A stretch of DNA of 64,000 bases, taken from positions 62,001 to 126,000 of the forward strand of contig JANSWW010000011.1 in the NCBI GenBank assembly GCA_024743275.1, given 5' to 3'. The notes below the pieces were generated by a model. The model had not been told where the DNA came from, ran no database searches, and saw only the letters and a program-made list of their open reading frames with translations. This DNA is from Alphaproteobacteria bacterium. GTDB taxonomy: Bacteria > Pseudomonadota > Alphaproteobacteria > JANSWW01. The position numbers and the translations under genes were made by a program. Numbering within the stretch: the first letter of the stretch is position 1; the number at the start of each line of letters is the position of its first letter. Of this stretch, positions 17,197 through 25,506 are shown in pieces.

Positions 17197-17561
17197 GGGC
17201 GCTTGAAGGGGTTTTCCTCGGGGTCGCCAATCTCATTCGAGGTTTGCGAAGGGAGGCCGATGATGGATCAGACTGGCTTCTGACTGAGTGACGCGCAGTT
17301 ATCGTGACCTGAGCCGCCGGTGCCGGTGGATCTGTAGGGCAGGCAACTACTGGATGGCCGGTGGCAGTCGACCTACTCGTTGCTGTCCAAATCGCCACCA
17401 TTCTTAGCGAATGGTCATGAATCCCAGCCCTAGGCGGCCTTACGCTTCAAACGCGCGGCCAAACAGGCCACAGGTTTAGGAATCCCATGAATCTCTGGAG
17501 TTAAACCTTTGCACCTGAAGTTTGCGTGGCTTAGAAGGGTCGGAACGTACGGGATAAGCAT
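17197..17561. other. Gene-poor gap at the left edge of the AT-rich island
   Basis: These 365 bp separate the molybdopterin enzyme gene from the island and hold no gene I can support. Base composition falls across it, from the host-like high GC at about 17200 to the AT-richer island near 17480. A 44-codon reading frame on the minus strand (17430-17561) ends in ARLKRKAA and could be the tail of a decayed gene, but it has no recognised family and abuts the start of the ParB-fold gene. No tRNA, direct repeat or inverted repeat that would mark an integration site was found. Confidence 0.5.
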
Positions 17562-18656
17562 ATGAAGATTCAAGACATTGAACCAAGCGAGCTCAAGCTT
17601 GACCGGCAGAATCCAAGGTTTGGACTTTCCGAAGCTTCGAGCGAGAAAGAAGCCTTGAGAATTCTTTTGGAGACAGCCGATCTGAAGGAACTATGGAACT
17701 CGATCGCGGAACGTGGATTCGAGAAATTCGAACCATTAGTGGTGACCAATGAGGGTGGCGAGTTGGTTGTGCTCGAAGGCAATCGCCGACTTGCTGCGGT
17801 CAAGCTCCTCCTAGACCCTAGCCTGTTGGAAAAAGATGCACCGCGCAGAAGAGTGCCGTCGATAGCCCCAGAAAAGCTTGACACATGTCGTCAGCTTCCG
17901 GTTGTGATAGTAAAGAATCGGGAGGCGGCCGCTGGTTATATTGGCTTTAAGCATGTAAATGGGCCGGCACGATGGTCATCATTGGCGAAGGCACGTTTCG
18001 GCGTCCGGTTCTATCAAGAGATGGATGGCCGCCTAACTCCACAGCAGCGGATGCAGTCTTTAACCAACCAGCTCGGGGATAGTAGAGGCGTCATACTAAG
18101 GCTACTGGTTGCATATAAAATTGTGCAGCAAAGTATTGACCTCGGTCACTTTGACCAACTGAATCTAGCTGAAAACTCAATCGAGTTTTCTCATCTCTAC
18201 ACTCTTATTAATAACCCCGACAGCCGCGAATTCATTGGCTTGCCGCGCGCACCACTAAACGAAGGGCTTGTAAGGGCCAATCCAATTCCAGTTTCTCACC
18301 ATCCACAACTTCTCGAAGTCATGGGGTGGTTGTATGGAGATAAATCCGTCATCCGATCACAGGGGACGGATCGCCCGAGGCTACAAAGAGTATTGGCAAG
18401 TAGTGAGGGCATTCGCGAGCTCAGGATGACGGGTAACCTTGCAGATGCGGAGACAGTTGCTGGGTTAAAAAGTGAGGATTGGTTGGTCTCGTTAGCAAAG
18501 GCACACCAGATAATGCAAAAAATTGCGTCTGATGCTACCATCGTCGTTGGTGACTTGAAAGAGGACGAGCTAGCAAATTCACACAGCCTGTTGTCCCGTT
18601 TAGAGAGAAGTTTTACGCAAGTAAAAGCCATAATTCCAAATATAAAAGGTGGATGA
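17562..18656 (+). CDS. ParB/Srx-fold N-terminal domain protein (island gene 1)
   Basis: The 364-residue protein has a ParB-like N-terminal domain at residues about 5-85. It starts LKLDRQNPRF, then SIAERGFEKFEPLVV and VVLEGNRRLAAVKLL; the EGNRR at 72-76 corresponds to the GERR/GxRR box that binds nucleotide in ParB-family proteins. The rest (about 120-364) has GFKHVNGPARWSSLAKARFGVRF, a pattern common to ParB-fold proteins in genomic islands, and no recognised C-terminal domain. Family relatives include partition CTPases and defence-linked regulators or nucleases. The gene is AT-richer than its neighbours and ends 1 bp before the next gene, so the two form an operon. Its role in defence is inference. 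Confidence 0.78.
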   Translation: MKIQDIEPSELKLDRQNPRFGLSEASSEKEALRILLETADLKELWNSIAERGFEKFEPLVVTNEGGELVVLEGNRRLAAVKLLLDPSLLEKDAPRRRVPSIAPEKLDTCRQLPVVIVKNREAAAGYIGFKHVNGPARWSSLAKARFGVRFYQEMDGRLTPQQRMQSLTNQLGDSRGVILRLLVAYKIVQQSIDLGHFDQLNLAENSIEFSHLYTLINNPDSREFIGLPRAPLNEGLVRANPIPVSHHPQLLEVMGWLYGDKSVIRSQGTDRPRLQRVLASSEGIRELRMTGNLADAETVAGLKSEDWLVSLAKAHQIMQKIASDATIVVGDLKEDELANSHSLLSRLERSFTQVKAIIPNIKGG

Positions 18657-18657
18657 A

Positions 18658-19716
18658 ATGTTCAATTTCCGAATTGCTACTTTGAATTCGATCCTTGCAT
18701 CATCCGACGTTCTCGCGGCTTGGGAAATAGCTGCTTTTTTTATTGGTGAGGCGGCTGTAGAAATACTACCCATTGACGAGGAAGAGGCGCGCATACACTT
18801 CATTGAGAGCTATGTGGCAGAGGCGGAAAGGGCAGATTATTATGCTGAACCCCATTTAGCAGATGCTGAAATGATGGAGAACTTTGCGGCGTCGCTTTTA
18901 AATAACGTGCAATCCAGGATGGATGAACTTGGTGGCCATTATCCCTTCATAATAAATGATCATAATTATCTCATCAAGAAGTCGGATGAGGAGGTTAGTT
19001 TAGTGGGGCTTTGTTATCTTGCTCTTCAGTTTTTTCGGGGGTTAGCTGGCTCTACTCTCGAAATTGAAGGGGAAAGCGATGAAGAAGTTGCGCGTTCAAG
19101 GAATGAATTTGATAAAAAATTTCGTAGTATTTTTGAATATATAGCAGGGTATATGGTGTCTGGGAAAAATGATGGTCCTGTATACATGACTTCTAATTGC
19201 AGAAGCTCCGTTCGGTTGGAAAAACTACTTGGCTCTGTCTGCCGAAAGATTGGCGCGGGTGAAGTGACTCCTCATACCTATTGGAACCCGAAGCAAAAGG
19301 CTGCAAACGACGGAGGCGTTGACTGCTTGGTCCATATTGGCGGTCCTGGTGCTCCTGGGCACGCAGAACTTGCTCTTGTCGGTGCCACAGTGCAAAAATC
19401 CAATATCGATCAGAAAATTATAGGCCTTGACGAGCGCAACTTTTTTCGAAGTTTTTTCTCTACGCAACCAGCCGCATTTAAGGGTGTTTTGGTTAGGATC
19501 CATGACGAAGATGCTCTTACAAAAGATAAATGCGCCCAGAAGGATTGCCAGCTTTATACATATGAGCAAATCTGGAGGTCGATGGGAAAAAGAAATGGAG
19601 GTCACTATCAAACTTCGTCGTTAATTAGATTGGATGCAAAGGTAAGAAAGCTTTTCCGGGAATTTTCTACGGCGGTCTTTCTGCACGAATACGATGCATT
19701 CAGAGTTAGTACATAG
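18658..19716 (+). CDS. Uncharacterised island protein with nuclease-like motif (island gene 2)
   Basis: I do not recognise this 352-residue protein as a named family. The N-terminal half is mostly helical and acidic. The centre contains DGGVDCLVHIGG (residues 218-229) followed by HAELALVGATVQKSN (235-249). An acidic residue, then a strand, then a short strand ending in Gln-Lys resembles the layout of PD-(D/E)xK restriction-like nucleases, with D222 and K247 as candidate catalytic residues; this is a motif guess, not a match. ATG 18658 follows AAGGTGG (18646-18652); a GTG at 18649 would overlap gene 1. Its end is 10 bp from the convergent adenine methyltransferase gene. Low GC and rare codons point to horizontal acquisition. 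Confidence 0.6.
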   Translation: MFNFRIATLNSILASSDVLAAWEIAAFFIGEAAVEILPIDEEEARIHFIESYVAEAERADYYAEPHLADAEMMENFAASLLNNVQSRMDELGGHYPFIINDHNYLIKKSDEEVSLVGLCYLALQFFRGLAGSTLEIEGESDEEVARSRNEFDKKFRSIFEYIAGYMVSGKNDGPVYMTSNCRSSVRLEKLLGSVCRKIGAGEVTPHTYWNPKQKAANDGGVDCLVHIGGPGAPGHAELALVGATVQKSNIDQKIIGLDERNFFRSFFSTQPAAFKGVLVRIHDEDALTKDKCAQKDCQLYTYEQIWRSMGKRNGGHYQTSSLIRLDAKVRKLFREFSTAVFLHEYDAFRVST

Positions 19717-19726
19717 GCCAACGTAT

Positions 19727-20554
19727 TTAGCTCATATACAACAGTTCTTGCTCAAGTCGACGCTTTCCAAGGCTATACCTAACTTGGATACGGTATTGTT
19801 GTATTGAGGAATAGTTGTCCCTGATGATCTCATGGTCATCATAGGTTAGAATCCAGTGTTGGGCGTTTCCGGAGAGCAGCCAGTTCGCGAGAGCGTCATG
19901 TTTGGCTAAGTTCATGCCGTCATAGTAGAGGCGACCACCAGCTTGCACATACGGAGGATCGATAAAGAGTAACGTATCATGAAGGACTCCTGTATTCTCC
20001 AATTGTCGACAAAATTCGAGCCCGTCTAGGCAAGAAAGAAAAATCCGGTCGCTCATTTCTCCTAAATATTGAATCCGTTTGATTAAGGAGTCTTTTTTAA
20101 ATCGAGCATCAATTTTCCATTTTCCACCTTGATTGTAGCCCCCAATTGGCCCAGATCCTAGAATCACACCACTTCTGCTGGTTCTGTTGACGAAAAAAGT
20201 AGCAAAGCCGACATCAAATGAATATATCGATTTCGGTTTTTCGTATAGCTTTTGTAAACAATCCTCCCATATTTTTATGCTTGGAGTAATTTCATGAATT
20301 TGCTCAACGAATCGGTCTGTTTCGTCCAGCATAGCTTTCCATGCTGAAAATATTCGAAAATCCACATCGTTGAGATATACTTTTTCGACGCGTTCATCAG
20401 AAAGAAGATTTAATGCAGAGCCAGCACCACCACAGAATGGCTCTGCGAATGATGCTGCATTCCACCCGAATCGCCTATGGATTTGTTCGGATAAAAATGG
20501 TGTAAGAAAACCTTTCCCGCCTGGGTATCGAAAAGGCGATGTGGCGTCACCCAT
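19727..20554 (-). CDS. Dam-type (D12 class) DNA adenine-N6 methyltransferase (island gene 3)
   Basis: This is a 275-residue N6-adenine methyltransferase of the D12/Dam class. It has FRYPGGK at residues 8-14, the AdoMet-binding FAEPFCGGAGSAL at 36-48, FVNRTSRSGV at 121-130 and the catalytic DPPY at 199-202. All expected motifs are present, so it should be active; the target sequence is unknown. ATG 20554 is used; an in-frame TTG at 20608 would add 18 residues and cannot be excluded, since neither has a strong ribosome binding site. It is convergent with gene 2 and shares the island's low GC. It may protect host DNA from gene 2, or be an orphan methylase (inference). Confidence 0.88.
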   Translation of the reverse strand: MGDATSPFRYPGGKGFLTPFLSEQIHRRFGWNAASFAEPFCGGAGSALNLLSDERVEKVYLNDVDFRIFSAWKAMLDETDRFVEQIHEITPSIKIWEDCLQKLYEKPKSIYSFDVGFATFFVNRTSRSGVILGSGPIGGYNQGGKWKIDARFKKDSLIKRIQYLGEMSDRIFLSCLDGLEFCRQLENTGVLHDTLLFIDPPYVQAGGRLYYDGMNLAKHDALANWLLSGNAQHWILTYDDHEIIRDNYSSIQQYRIQVRYSLGKRRLEQELLYMS

Positions 20555-20608
20555 ATTCCGTTTTGGGTATGACGTTAGATCAATGATATGTCCGTTTGTG
20601 TGGTCCAA

Positions 20609-21128
20609 GTTCTGCCTGATTCGGGTCGATTGGGCGTTAGGGATTTAAGAGTTGAAATTTACGTTCCGGTGCTCTTGACGGACTGGAAGAGAAATGTGCT
20701 GTCGATTGAGACAGTTCGGTCACTTAAACTGATGCTGATGTCTGTGGTAAGCTAATCGCTACCGCGTCGCAACTCCAGTTGTTCGTTGAATCTGGATAAC
20801 TTGGGCTGCATCGATTGGAGCGTACGTTGAGGTGCGACATAGTCTGCGGCGCTGTCTGATCGGTTGATTAAGTGACTGCTCAAGCTCGTATTTGGTGAAT
20901 TGGATTTTTAGTTCCGGAGTGTGATGGCGTGTTATTCTGACGGCCCGCGCGTTGGGCCGGGGCCCTGGAACGCCGGTGTCCGGAGATCGACGGTTTGGAC
21001 TTCGAACAAATGCGATCCGGACATGGCGTTGCTGTTCTTCGGCTACCCCGCCGGGATCGTTCGGCACCGCTTAACGGGTTGTTGCCTGAAATACGGTTGA
21101 GTGCGGAGCTTCTTTCTGATGCCACTTC
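20609..21128. other. Noncoding gap at the right edge of the island
   Basis: About 520 bp lie between the methyltransferase gene and the stop of the flavoprotein gene. The left part (to about 20900) is AT-rich like the island, and the right part returns to host-like GC. A plus-strand frame from about 20939 to 21132 reads through host-like sequence (LERRCPEIDGLDFEQMRSG) but has no start or family. It may be a gene remnant cut by insertion of the island. No terminal repeats or tRNA were seen. Confidence 0.45.
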
Positions 21129-23696
21129 CTAAGACTTCATCCGCGCGTTCGTCGGGTCGTAGAGTGGTTTGGCGCCGATGGCGGCGACCTTGGCCGGGAA
21201 TTTCTGATTGAAATACTCGATCTCCAGCGCCCGGCCCTCCTCGCAATAGTCCTGCGGCAGGTAGCCGAGCGCGATGTTCTTGCCGATGGACGGGCCGAAG
21301 GCGATGCTGGTGGTGTAGGAGCGCCGGCCGAGGCTGTCGACCAGGACCGCGTCGGTCTTCGGATCGACGATCGGGCAGTTGCCCACCGGATAGCGGGCGA
21401 CCCCGTCCTTGTCCCGGTTATCGGTCATGACCAGGGTGCAGAGCGTGGCCGGCTGGTGGGCGCGGTCGCGCTGGGCGAGATAGGCGGCCTTGCCGTGGAA
21501 GTCGGCGGCCTTCACCTTCGGCCGGGCGAGGCCCGCCTCGACCAGATTGTATTCGGTCAGAAGGTCGGCGTTCTGCAGGCGCAGGCTCTTCTCCAGCCGG
21601 CGGCTGTTGGCATAGGTCTCGATGCCGATGGGCGTGATGCCCGCCTCCCGGAAAATGTCCCAGAGCGCCAGGCCGTAGCTCATGGAGAAGTGCAGTTCCC
21701 AGCCCTGTTCGCCGACATAGGAGATGCGGAACCCCTTCACCGGCACGCCGCGCAGGGTGAAGTCCCTGCAGGCGGCGAAGGGGAAGGTCTCGGGATCGAG
21801 GCCGGCCGGGTCGTCGGCCAGGGTCTTCAGCACCGCGCGGGCGTTCGGTCCCCACACGCCGATGCAGCCATAGTGATCGGTGCGGTCCTCGACGAAGACG
21901 TCCCATTCCTTGTCCCGGGCCATCTTGCGCAGATAGGCGGCGTCCCGGTTGCCGGCGTCGGCCCCGTCGATCACCTGGAAACGGTTCTCGGCCAGCCGAA
22001 GGACGGTCAGGTCCGCCCGCACGCCGCCGGTCGCGTCCAGGAAGTTGGTGTAGACGCCCTTGCCCGCCGGGGTGTCGCCGGCGACCTTGGAGCTGGAGAC
22101 ATACTCCATCAGCGTGGCCGCGTCGCGCCCGGCGACGTCGTAGATCGCGAAGTGGGAGAGATTAATCATGCCGACATTCTCGGAGATTTCGAGATGCTCG
22201 GCGTTGGAGACGCGCCAGAAATGGCGGTTGTCCCACTCGTTCTCCCGCACCGGCACGCGGTCGGCGTATTTCGCGAGCAGGGTCTCCTCGTTCGTGGCGT
22301 AGCCGTGGGCGCGCTCCCACCCGGCGATTTCCATGAAATAGCCGCCGAGTTCCCGCTCGCGCAGATGGAAGGGGGTGCAGCGCAGGTTGCGGCCCTTGGA
22401 ATAGGGCTCCCGGTTGTGGACCGGCGGGTTGTAGATCTTGAAGGCGGACTCGTAGCAGCGCTCCGCGATATAGGGCTCGGTCTTCTGGATCGGGTAATAG
22501 CGGGCGTAGTCGATGGCGTGGTGGTCGATATGGGTGCGCCCGTCGGTCATCCAGTCGGCGATGATCTTGCCGGTGCCGGGGCCGTCCTTGATCCAGACCG
22601 AGACGCCGTACCACAGGCCGCGCACATCCGGGGATTCGCCGATCGACGGGCCGCCGTCGGCGGTGACCTGCAGCAAGCCGTTGAACGACCATTTCTCGTT
22701 ATAGCCGATCTCGCCCAGGATCGGGGTCAGCTCCATGGCCCGCTCCAGGGGCTCGATGATCTGTTCCATCTCCAGATCGCGCTGGGAGGGGGAGAGGCGG
22801 GCCTGCTCCTTTTCCAGAAGGTCGCGGGGATGGACCGTGCGCGGATCCTTCTCCTCGTAGTAGCCCCACTCGATCTGACCGCCCTCGGTGGTGGTCGGGT
22901 CGCCGGTGTCGCGCAGATAGGCGGAGTTGCCCTGGTCGCGCAGCAGGGGATAGCCGATGTCCTTGCCGGTGCCCTCGAACTCGGTATAGGGGCCGAAGAA
23001 GGTCAGCGGGTGGTCCACCGGCATCACCGGCAGATCCTCGCCCGCCATCATCGAAATCAGGCGCGACCAGAGCCCGGCGCAGACCACGACCTTGTCGGTC
23101 TCGATATAGCCGCGGGAGGTATGCACCCCCTTGATGCGGCCGTCCTCGATGTCGAGGCCGGTGCAGGGCGTGTTCGGCATGATCTCCAGCTTGCCGGTGG
23201 CGACCGCGTCCTGGACCATCTCGCCGGAGACGGTCTGGGAGCGGGGGAAGACCAGGCCGGCGTTGGGATCCCACAGGGCGCCCTGGACCATGTCCTCCTC
23301 GATCAGCGGCATGCGCTCCTTCGCCTCCTTGGCGGAGATGATCGAGAGCTCGGCGCCGAAGGCGCGGCCAATGGTGACCCGGCGCTCCAGCTCGCGCATG
23401 CGCTCGTCGTCGCCGACCCGTGCTACTTCCAGGCCGCCGACCCGCTCGTAGCGTCCGCGCTTGGCGAAGAAATCGGTGCTGTATTGGGTGGTGAACATGG
23501 TCATCGGGTCCATGACCGTGTGGAAACAGAAATCCGACGCGTGCCCGGTGGAGCCGATATCCGTCGGGATGCCCGACTTGTCGATGCCGATGATGTTGTC
23601 CCACCCGCGCTCGATCAGGTGATGGACGACGGACGCGCCGACGATGCCGCCCTGACCGATGATGACGACGCTGGCCTTCTTGTGGAAGTTCGCCAT
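21129..23696 (-). CDS. Dimethylglycine/sarcosine dehydrogenase-like FAD enzyme with GcvT domains
   Basis: The 855-residue protein combines an N-terminal FAD-dependent DAO domain (about 8-370; VVIIGQGGIVGASVVHHLIERG), a central FAO_M segment, a GcvT folate-binding domain (about 430-720) and a GcvT C-terminal barrel (about 740-840). In this family N-methyl groups of dimethylglycine or sarcosine are oxidised and the formaldehyde unit is passed to tetrahydrofolate. Substrate specificity cannot be assigned. ATG 23696 has GGAG about 9 bp upstream and starts right before the FAD motif; ATG 23750 lacks a ribosome binding site. The gene stands alone beside the AT-rich island. Together with putA it points to use of betaine- or proline-type osmolytes. 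Confidence 0.9.
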   Translation of the reverse strand: MANFHKKASVVIIGQGGIVGASVVHHLIERGWDNIIGIDKSGIPTDIGSTGHASDFCFHTVMDPMTMFTTQYSTDFFAKRGRYERVGGLEVARVGDDERMRELERRVTIGRAFGAELSIISAKEAKERMPLIEEDMVQGALWDPNAGLVFPRSQTVSGEMVQDAVATGKLEIMPNTPCTGLDIEDGRIKGVHTSRGYIETDKVVVCAGLWSRLISMMAGEDLPVMPVDHPLTFFGPYTEFEGTGKDIGYPLLRDQGNSAYLRDTGDPTTTEGGQIEWGYYEEKDPRTVHPRDLLEKEQARLSPSQRDLEMEQIIEPLERAMELTPILGEIGYNEKWSFNGLLQVTADGGPSIGESPDVRGLWYGVSVWIKDGPGTGKIIADWMTDGRTHIDHHAIDYARYYPIQKTEPYIAERCYESAFKIYNPPVHNREPYSKGRNLRCTPFHLRERELGGYFMEIAGWERAHGYATNEETLLAKYADRVPVRENEWDNRHFWRVSNAEHLEISENVGMINLSHFAIYDVAGRDAATLMEYVSSSKVAGDTPAGKGVYTNFLDATGGVRADLTVLRLAENRFQVIDGADAGNRDAAYLRKMARDKEWDVFVEDRTDHYGCIGVWGPNARAVLKTLADDPAGLDPETFPFAACRDFTLRGVPVKGFRISYVGEQGWELHFSMSYGLALWDIFREAGITPIGIETYANSRRLEKSLRLQNADLLTEYNLVEAGLARPKVKAADFHGKAAYLAQRDRAHQPATLCTLVMTDNRDKDGVARYPVGNCPIVDPKTDAVLVDSLGRRSYTTSIAFGPSIGKNIALGYLPQDYCEEGRALEIEYFNQKFPAKVAAIGAKPLYDPTNARMKS

Positions 23697-23877
23697 GGAT
23701 TGCAGCTCCGAGATAAAGGGGCGGGGCGTCGGTTCGGCGACGCCGTTCATGATCGGACGCGATCACATACCCTCGGGCGCCGCCCGGCTTGTCATGTTAC
23801 GACATCTTTTCACCAAAGAGCGCACGGAACACGGCGGTCCGGCTTTGAGTCCCGCGACGGGGCGCCGCAGATTTGAT

Positions 23878-24465
23878 CTAGTTGGAGACCGCTGCGGACG
23901 GCGTCTCCGAATGCCCCCCCTCCAACCGTTCTGCGATCCGGCGCAGCGTGTCGTCCCAGTGTGCCTCGACATCATCGCCGAGAATGAGCCGGGCCAACTG
24001 CGGCAGCAGCACCGGGCCGACAGTCAAGAGCAGCAGGGCGAAGAACAGGCCTTCCGGGTCCAGTTCCTTGGCCAGGGCGCCCTCCTCCTGCATGGTCCGG
24101 AGCCGGTCGATCTGGCGCCGGTAATATGCTGTCCGTTCCTCGGCGGCAACCGGTGTCGCAGCGTCGTCGCGAAGGCCCTCCTGGCCGATCAAGCGATTGA
24201 AATCGGCGTCTTCCCGCTGCTGCGCAGCCCAGAAAACCAGAATCTCCCCCAGAGAATCGGGCAGGGTGTCGAGAAGCGCGGTGCGCTTCCCGATCTCGGC
24301 CCTCAGGACCTGCTCAAACAGTGTCTCCTTGTTGTCGAAATGGCGATAGACCAAAGACTTGTTCAGGGCGGCGCGTTTCGAGACATGCTCCATACGCACC
24401 CCATGGAAGCCGCGGTCGGTGAACTCGACCGCCGCGGCGGCAAGGATACGCTCCCGGCTTTCCAT
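23878..24465 (-). CDS. TetR/AcrR family transcriptional regulator
   Basis: This 195-residue regulator has a TetR helix-turn-helix at residues about 5-50 (ILAAAAVEFTDRGFHGVRMEHVSKRAALNKSLVYRHFDNKE in outline), followed by an all-helical ligand-binding half. It follows the SRPBCC membrane-protein gene by 1 bp and is probably co-transcribed with it. A 16-bp inverted repeat in front of that operon (25397-25412) is a likely binding site, which would make the operon autoregulated (inference). The ligand is unknown. Confidence 0.9.
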   Translation of the reverse strand: MESRERILAAAAVEFTDRGFHGVRMEHVSKRAALNKSLVYRHFDNKETLFEQVLRAEIGKRTALLDTLPDSLGEILVFWAAQQREDADFNRLIGQEGLRDDAATPVAAEERTAYYRRQIDRLRTMQEEGALAKELDPEGLFFALLLLTVGPVLLPQLARLILGDDVEAHWDDTLRRIAERLEGGHSETPSAAVSN

Positions 24466-24466
24466 C

Positions 24467-25366
24467 TCAGCAATACCCGAAGCGCAGGCCGAGCGACCAG
24501 CCGCGGGGCGCGGCGCGCCGGTCCGGCGCCGCCACCGCCATATTGGCGATCAGCTCTCGCACATCGCGTTCCAGCGGAATGCTCATCAATGTCACAATCA
24601 GCCATCCCGGGCTCTGGTGCGGCGTCAGCGACCACCAGATGTCGACGATCGACCCTTCCCCGTCCGGTGTGACCTGCCAGCCGCCGGTCAGCGTTTCCAC
24701 CGGAATTGGAAAGTCCTCCCGCTCCGTCAGGAAGCGCAAGGTCAACGACCGGTTGGCGGGATCGAAAGCCTCGATCTTTTCGGCCCAGCGTTGACCTTGC
24801 AGATTTGTGCAGACTCGGACGGCGCCAACACCCGGGTCCCGATCGTCCTCAATCCGCGAGTCGGTAAGCACCGGGCTATACCGGTGGATTCCGCCGATAT
24901 CCGCGATTACCTGCCATAGACCGTCGGCCGGCGCCTGGCTGTGGATGCGGATGCAAAGGCGATAACGGCCAGGGCCGGCAGCGTCGTGGAGCATGAGCCG
25001 GAGGCCGCGCAGTTGAAAGAAGGCGAACAGGGCGACCACGCCGGCCACGGTCCAGACAACGCTGTGACCCAGATCGGTGAACAGAGCCGGGATCAGGAGC
25101 AAGAGCGGTGTTGAGACGACCCAGAGAATATCCGCCGCCGAGATGACAAGGGTCCAGCCGAGGCGGAGGCGGATAGCACATACCGCGACAGCGATGCCGA
25201 AGCCAATCAACCCAAACCCTAAGGCGATGCCGACCCATTGCGGCATATCGGCGACGAGGGCGACGTCCTCGCCCGACGCGGTGATCGCGATGATCCCGCA
25301 TAGTCCCGAAAACGTGGCATTCGCGAGCAGGGGAATGCGCACTGCAGTCGATTTTCCCAAGGCCAT
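24467..25366 (-). CDS. Membrane protein with C-terminal SRPBCC (polyketide cyclase-like) domain
   Basis: The 299-residue protein appears to be a fusion. The first about 130 residues hold four hydrophobic segments (LLANATFSGLCGIIAI; WVGIALGFGLIGFGIAV; LVISAADILWVVSTPLLLL; WTVAGVVALFAFF). Residues about 140-285 look like a START/SRPBCC lipid-binding fold, with IHSQAPADGLWQVIADIGGIHRYSP near its start and a long helix (PLERDVRELIANMAV) near its end. SRPBCC proteins bind hydrophobic ligands. The start is ATG 25366 after AGAGGA. It is first in an operon with the TetR gene, so the TetR ligand may be related to its cargo (inference). Confidence 0.75.
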   Translation of the reverse strand: MALGKSTAVRIPLLANATFSGLCGIIAITASGEDVALVADMPQWVGIALGFGLIGFGIAVAVCAIRLRLGWTLVISAADILWVVSTPLLLLIPALFTDLGHSVVWTVAGVVALFAFFQLRGLRLMLHDAAGPGRYRLCIRIHSQAPADGLWQVIADIGGIHRYSPVLTDSRIEDDRDPGVGAVRVCTNLQGQRWAEKIEAFDPANRSLTLRFLTEREDFPIPVETLTGGWQVTPDGEGSIVDIWWSLTPHQSPGWLIVTLMSIPLERDVRELIANMAVAAPDRRAAPRGWSLGLRFGYC

Positions 25367-25396
25367 TCCGTAATCCTCTTTGGCTGAACTGAAGTA

Positions 25397-25412
25397 GTAA
25401 CGTTACCGTTAC
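25397..25412. promoter_or_regulatory. Probable TetR operator
   Basis: The sequence GTAACG TTAC CGTTAC is a perfect inverted repeat with 6-bp arms and a 4-bp centre. It lies 31 bp upstream of the start of the SRPBCC-tetR operon, the size and place expected for a TetR autoregulatory site. Binding is inferred, not shown. Confidence 0.6.
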
Positions 25413-25474
25413 ATCATTTGGCGGAAGTTTGAACCTCACAGGCCCGTGAACGGACTTTTCATTCACATTGAATT

Positions 25475-25506
25475 CCACTATAAGAAACGTATGAACACTA
25501 TAGTGG
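25475..25506. promoter_or_regulatory. Repeated CACTATA element over the start of the XRE-cupin gene, possible autoregulatory operator
   Basis: CACTATA occurs at 25476-25482 and again at 25496-25502, exactly 20 bp (two helical turns) apart. The second copy is part of the perfect palindrome CACTATAGTG (25496-25505). The arms CCACTATA (25475-25482) and TATAGTGG (25499-25506) also form a wider inverted repeat. The element covers the ATG at 25491 of the XRE regulator, so that protein or another dimer probably binds here. TATAAG at 25479-25484 could be a -10 box. Confidence 0.5.

Noticed and set aside
21456..23876. Plus-strand open frame of 806 codons
   Set aside because: It is antisense to the dimethylglycine dehydrogenase-like gene, which carries clear FAD and GcvT motifs.
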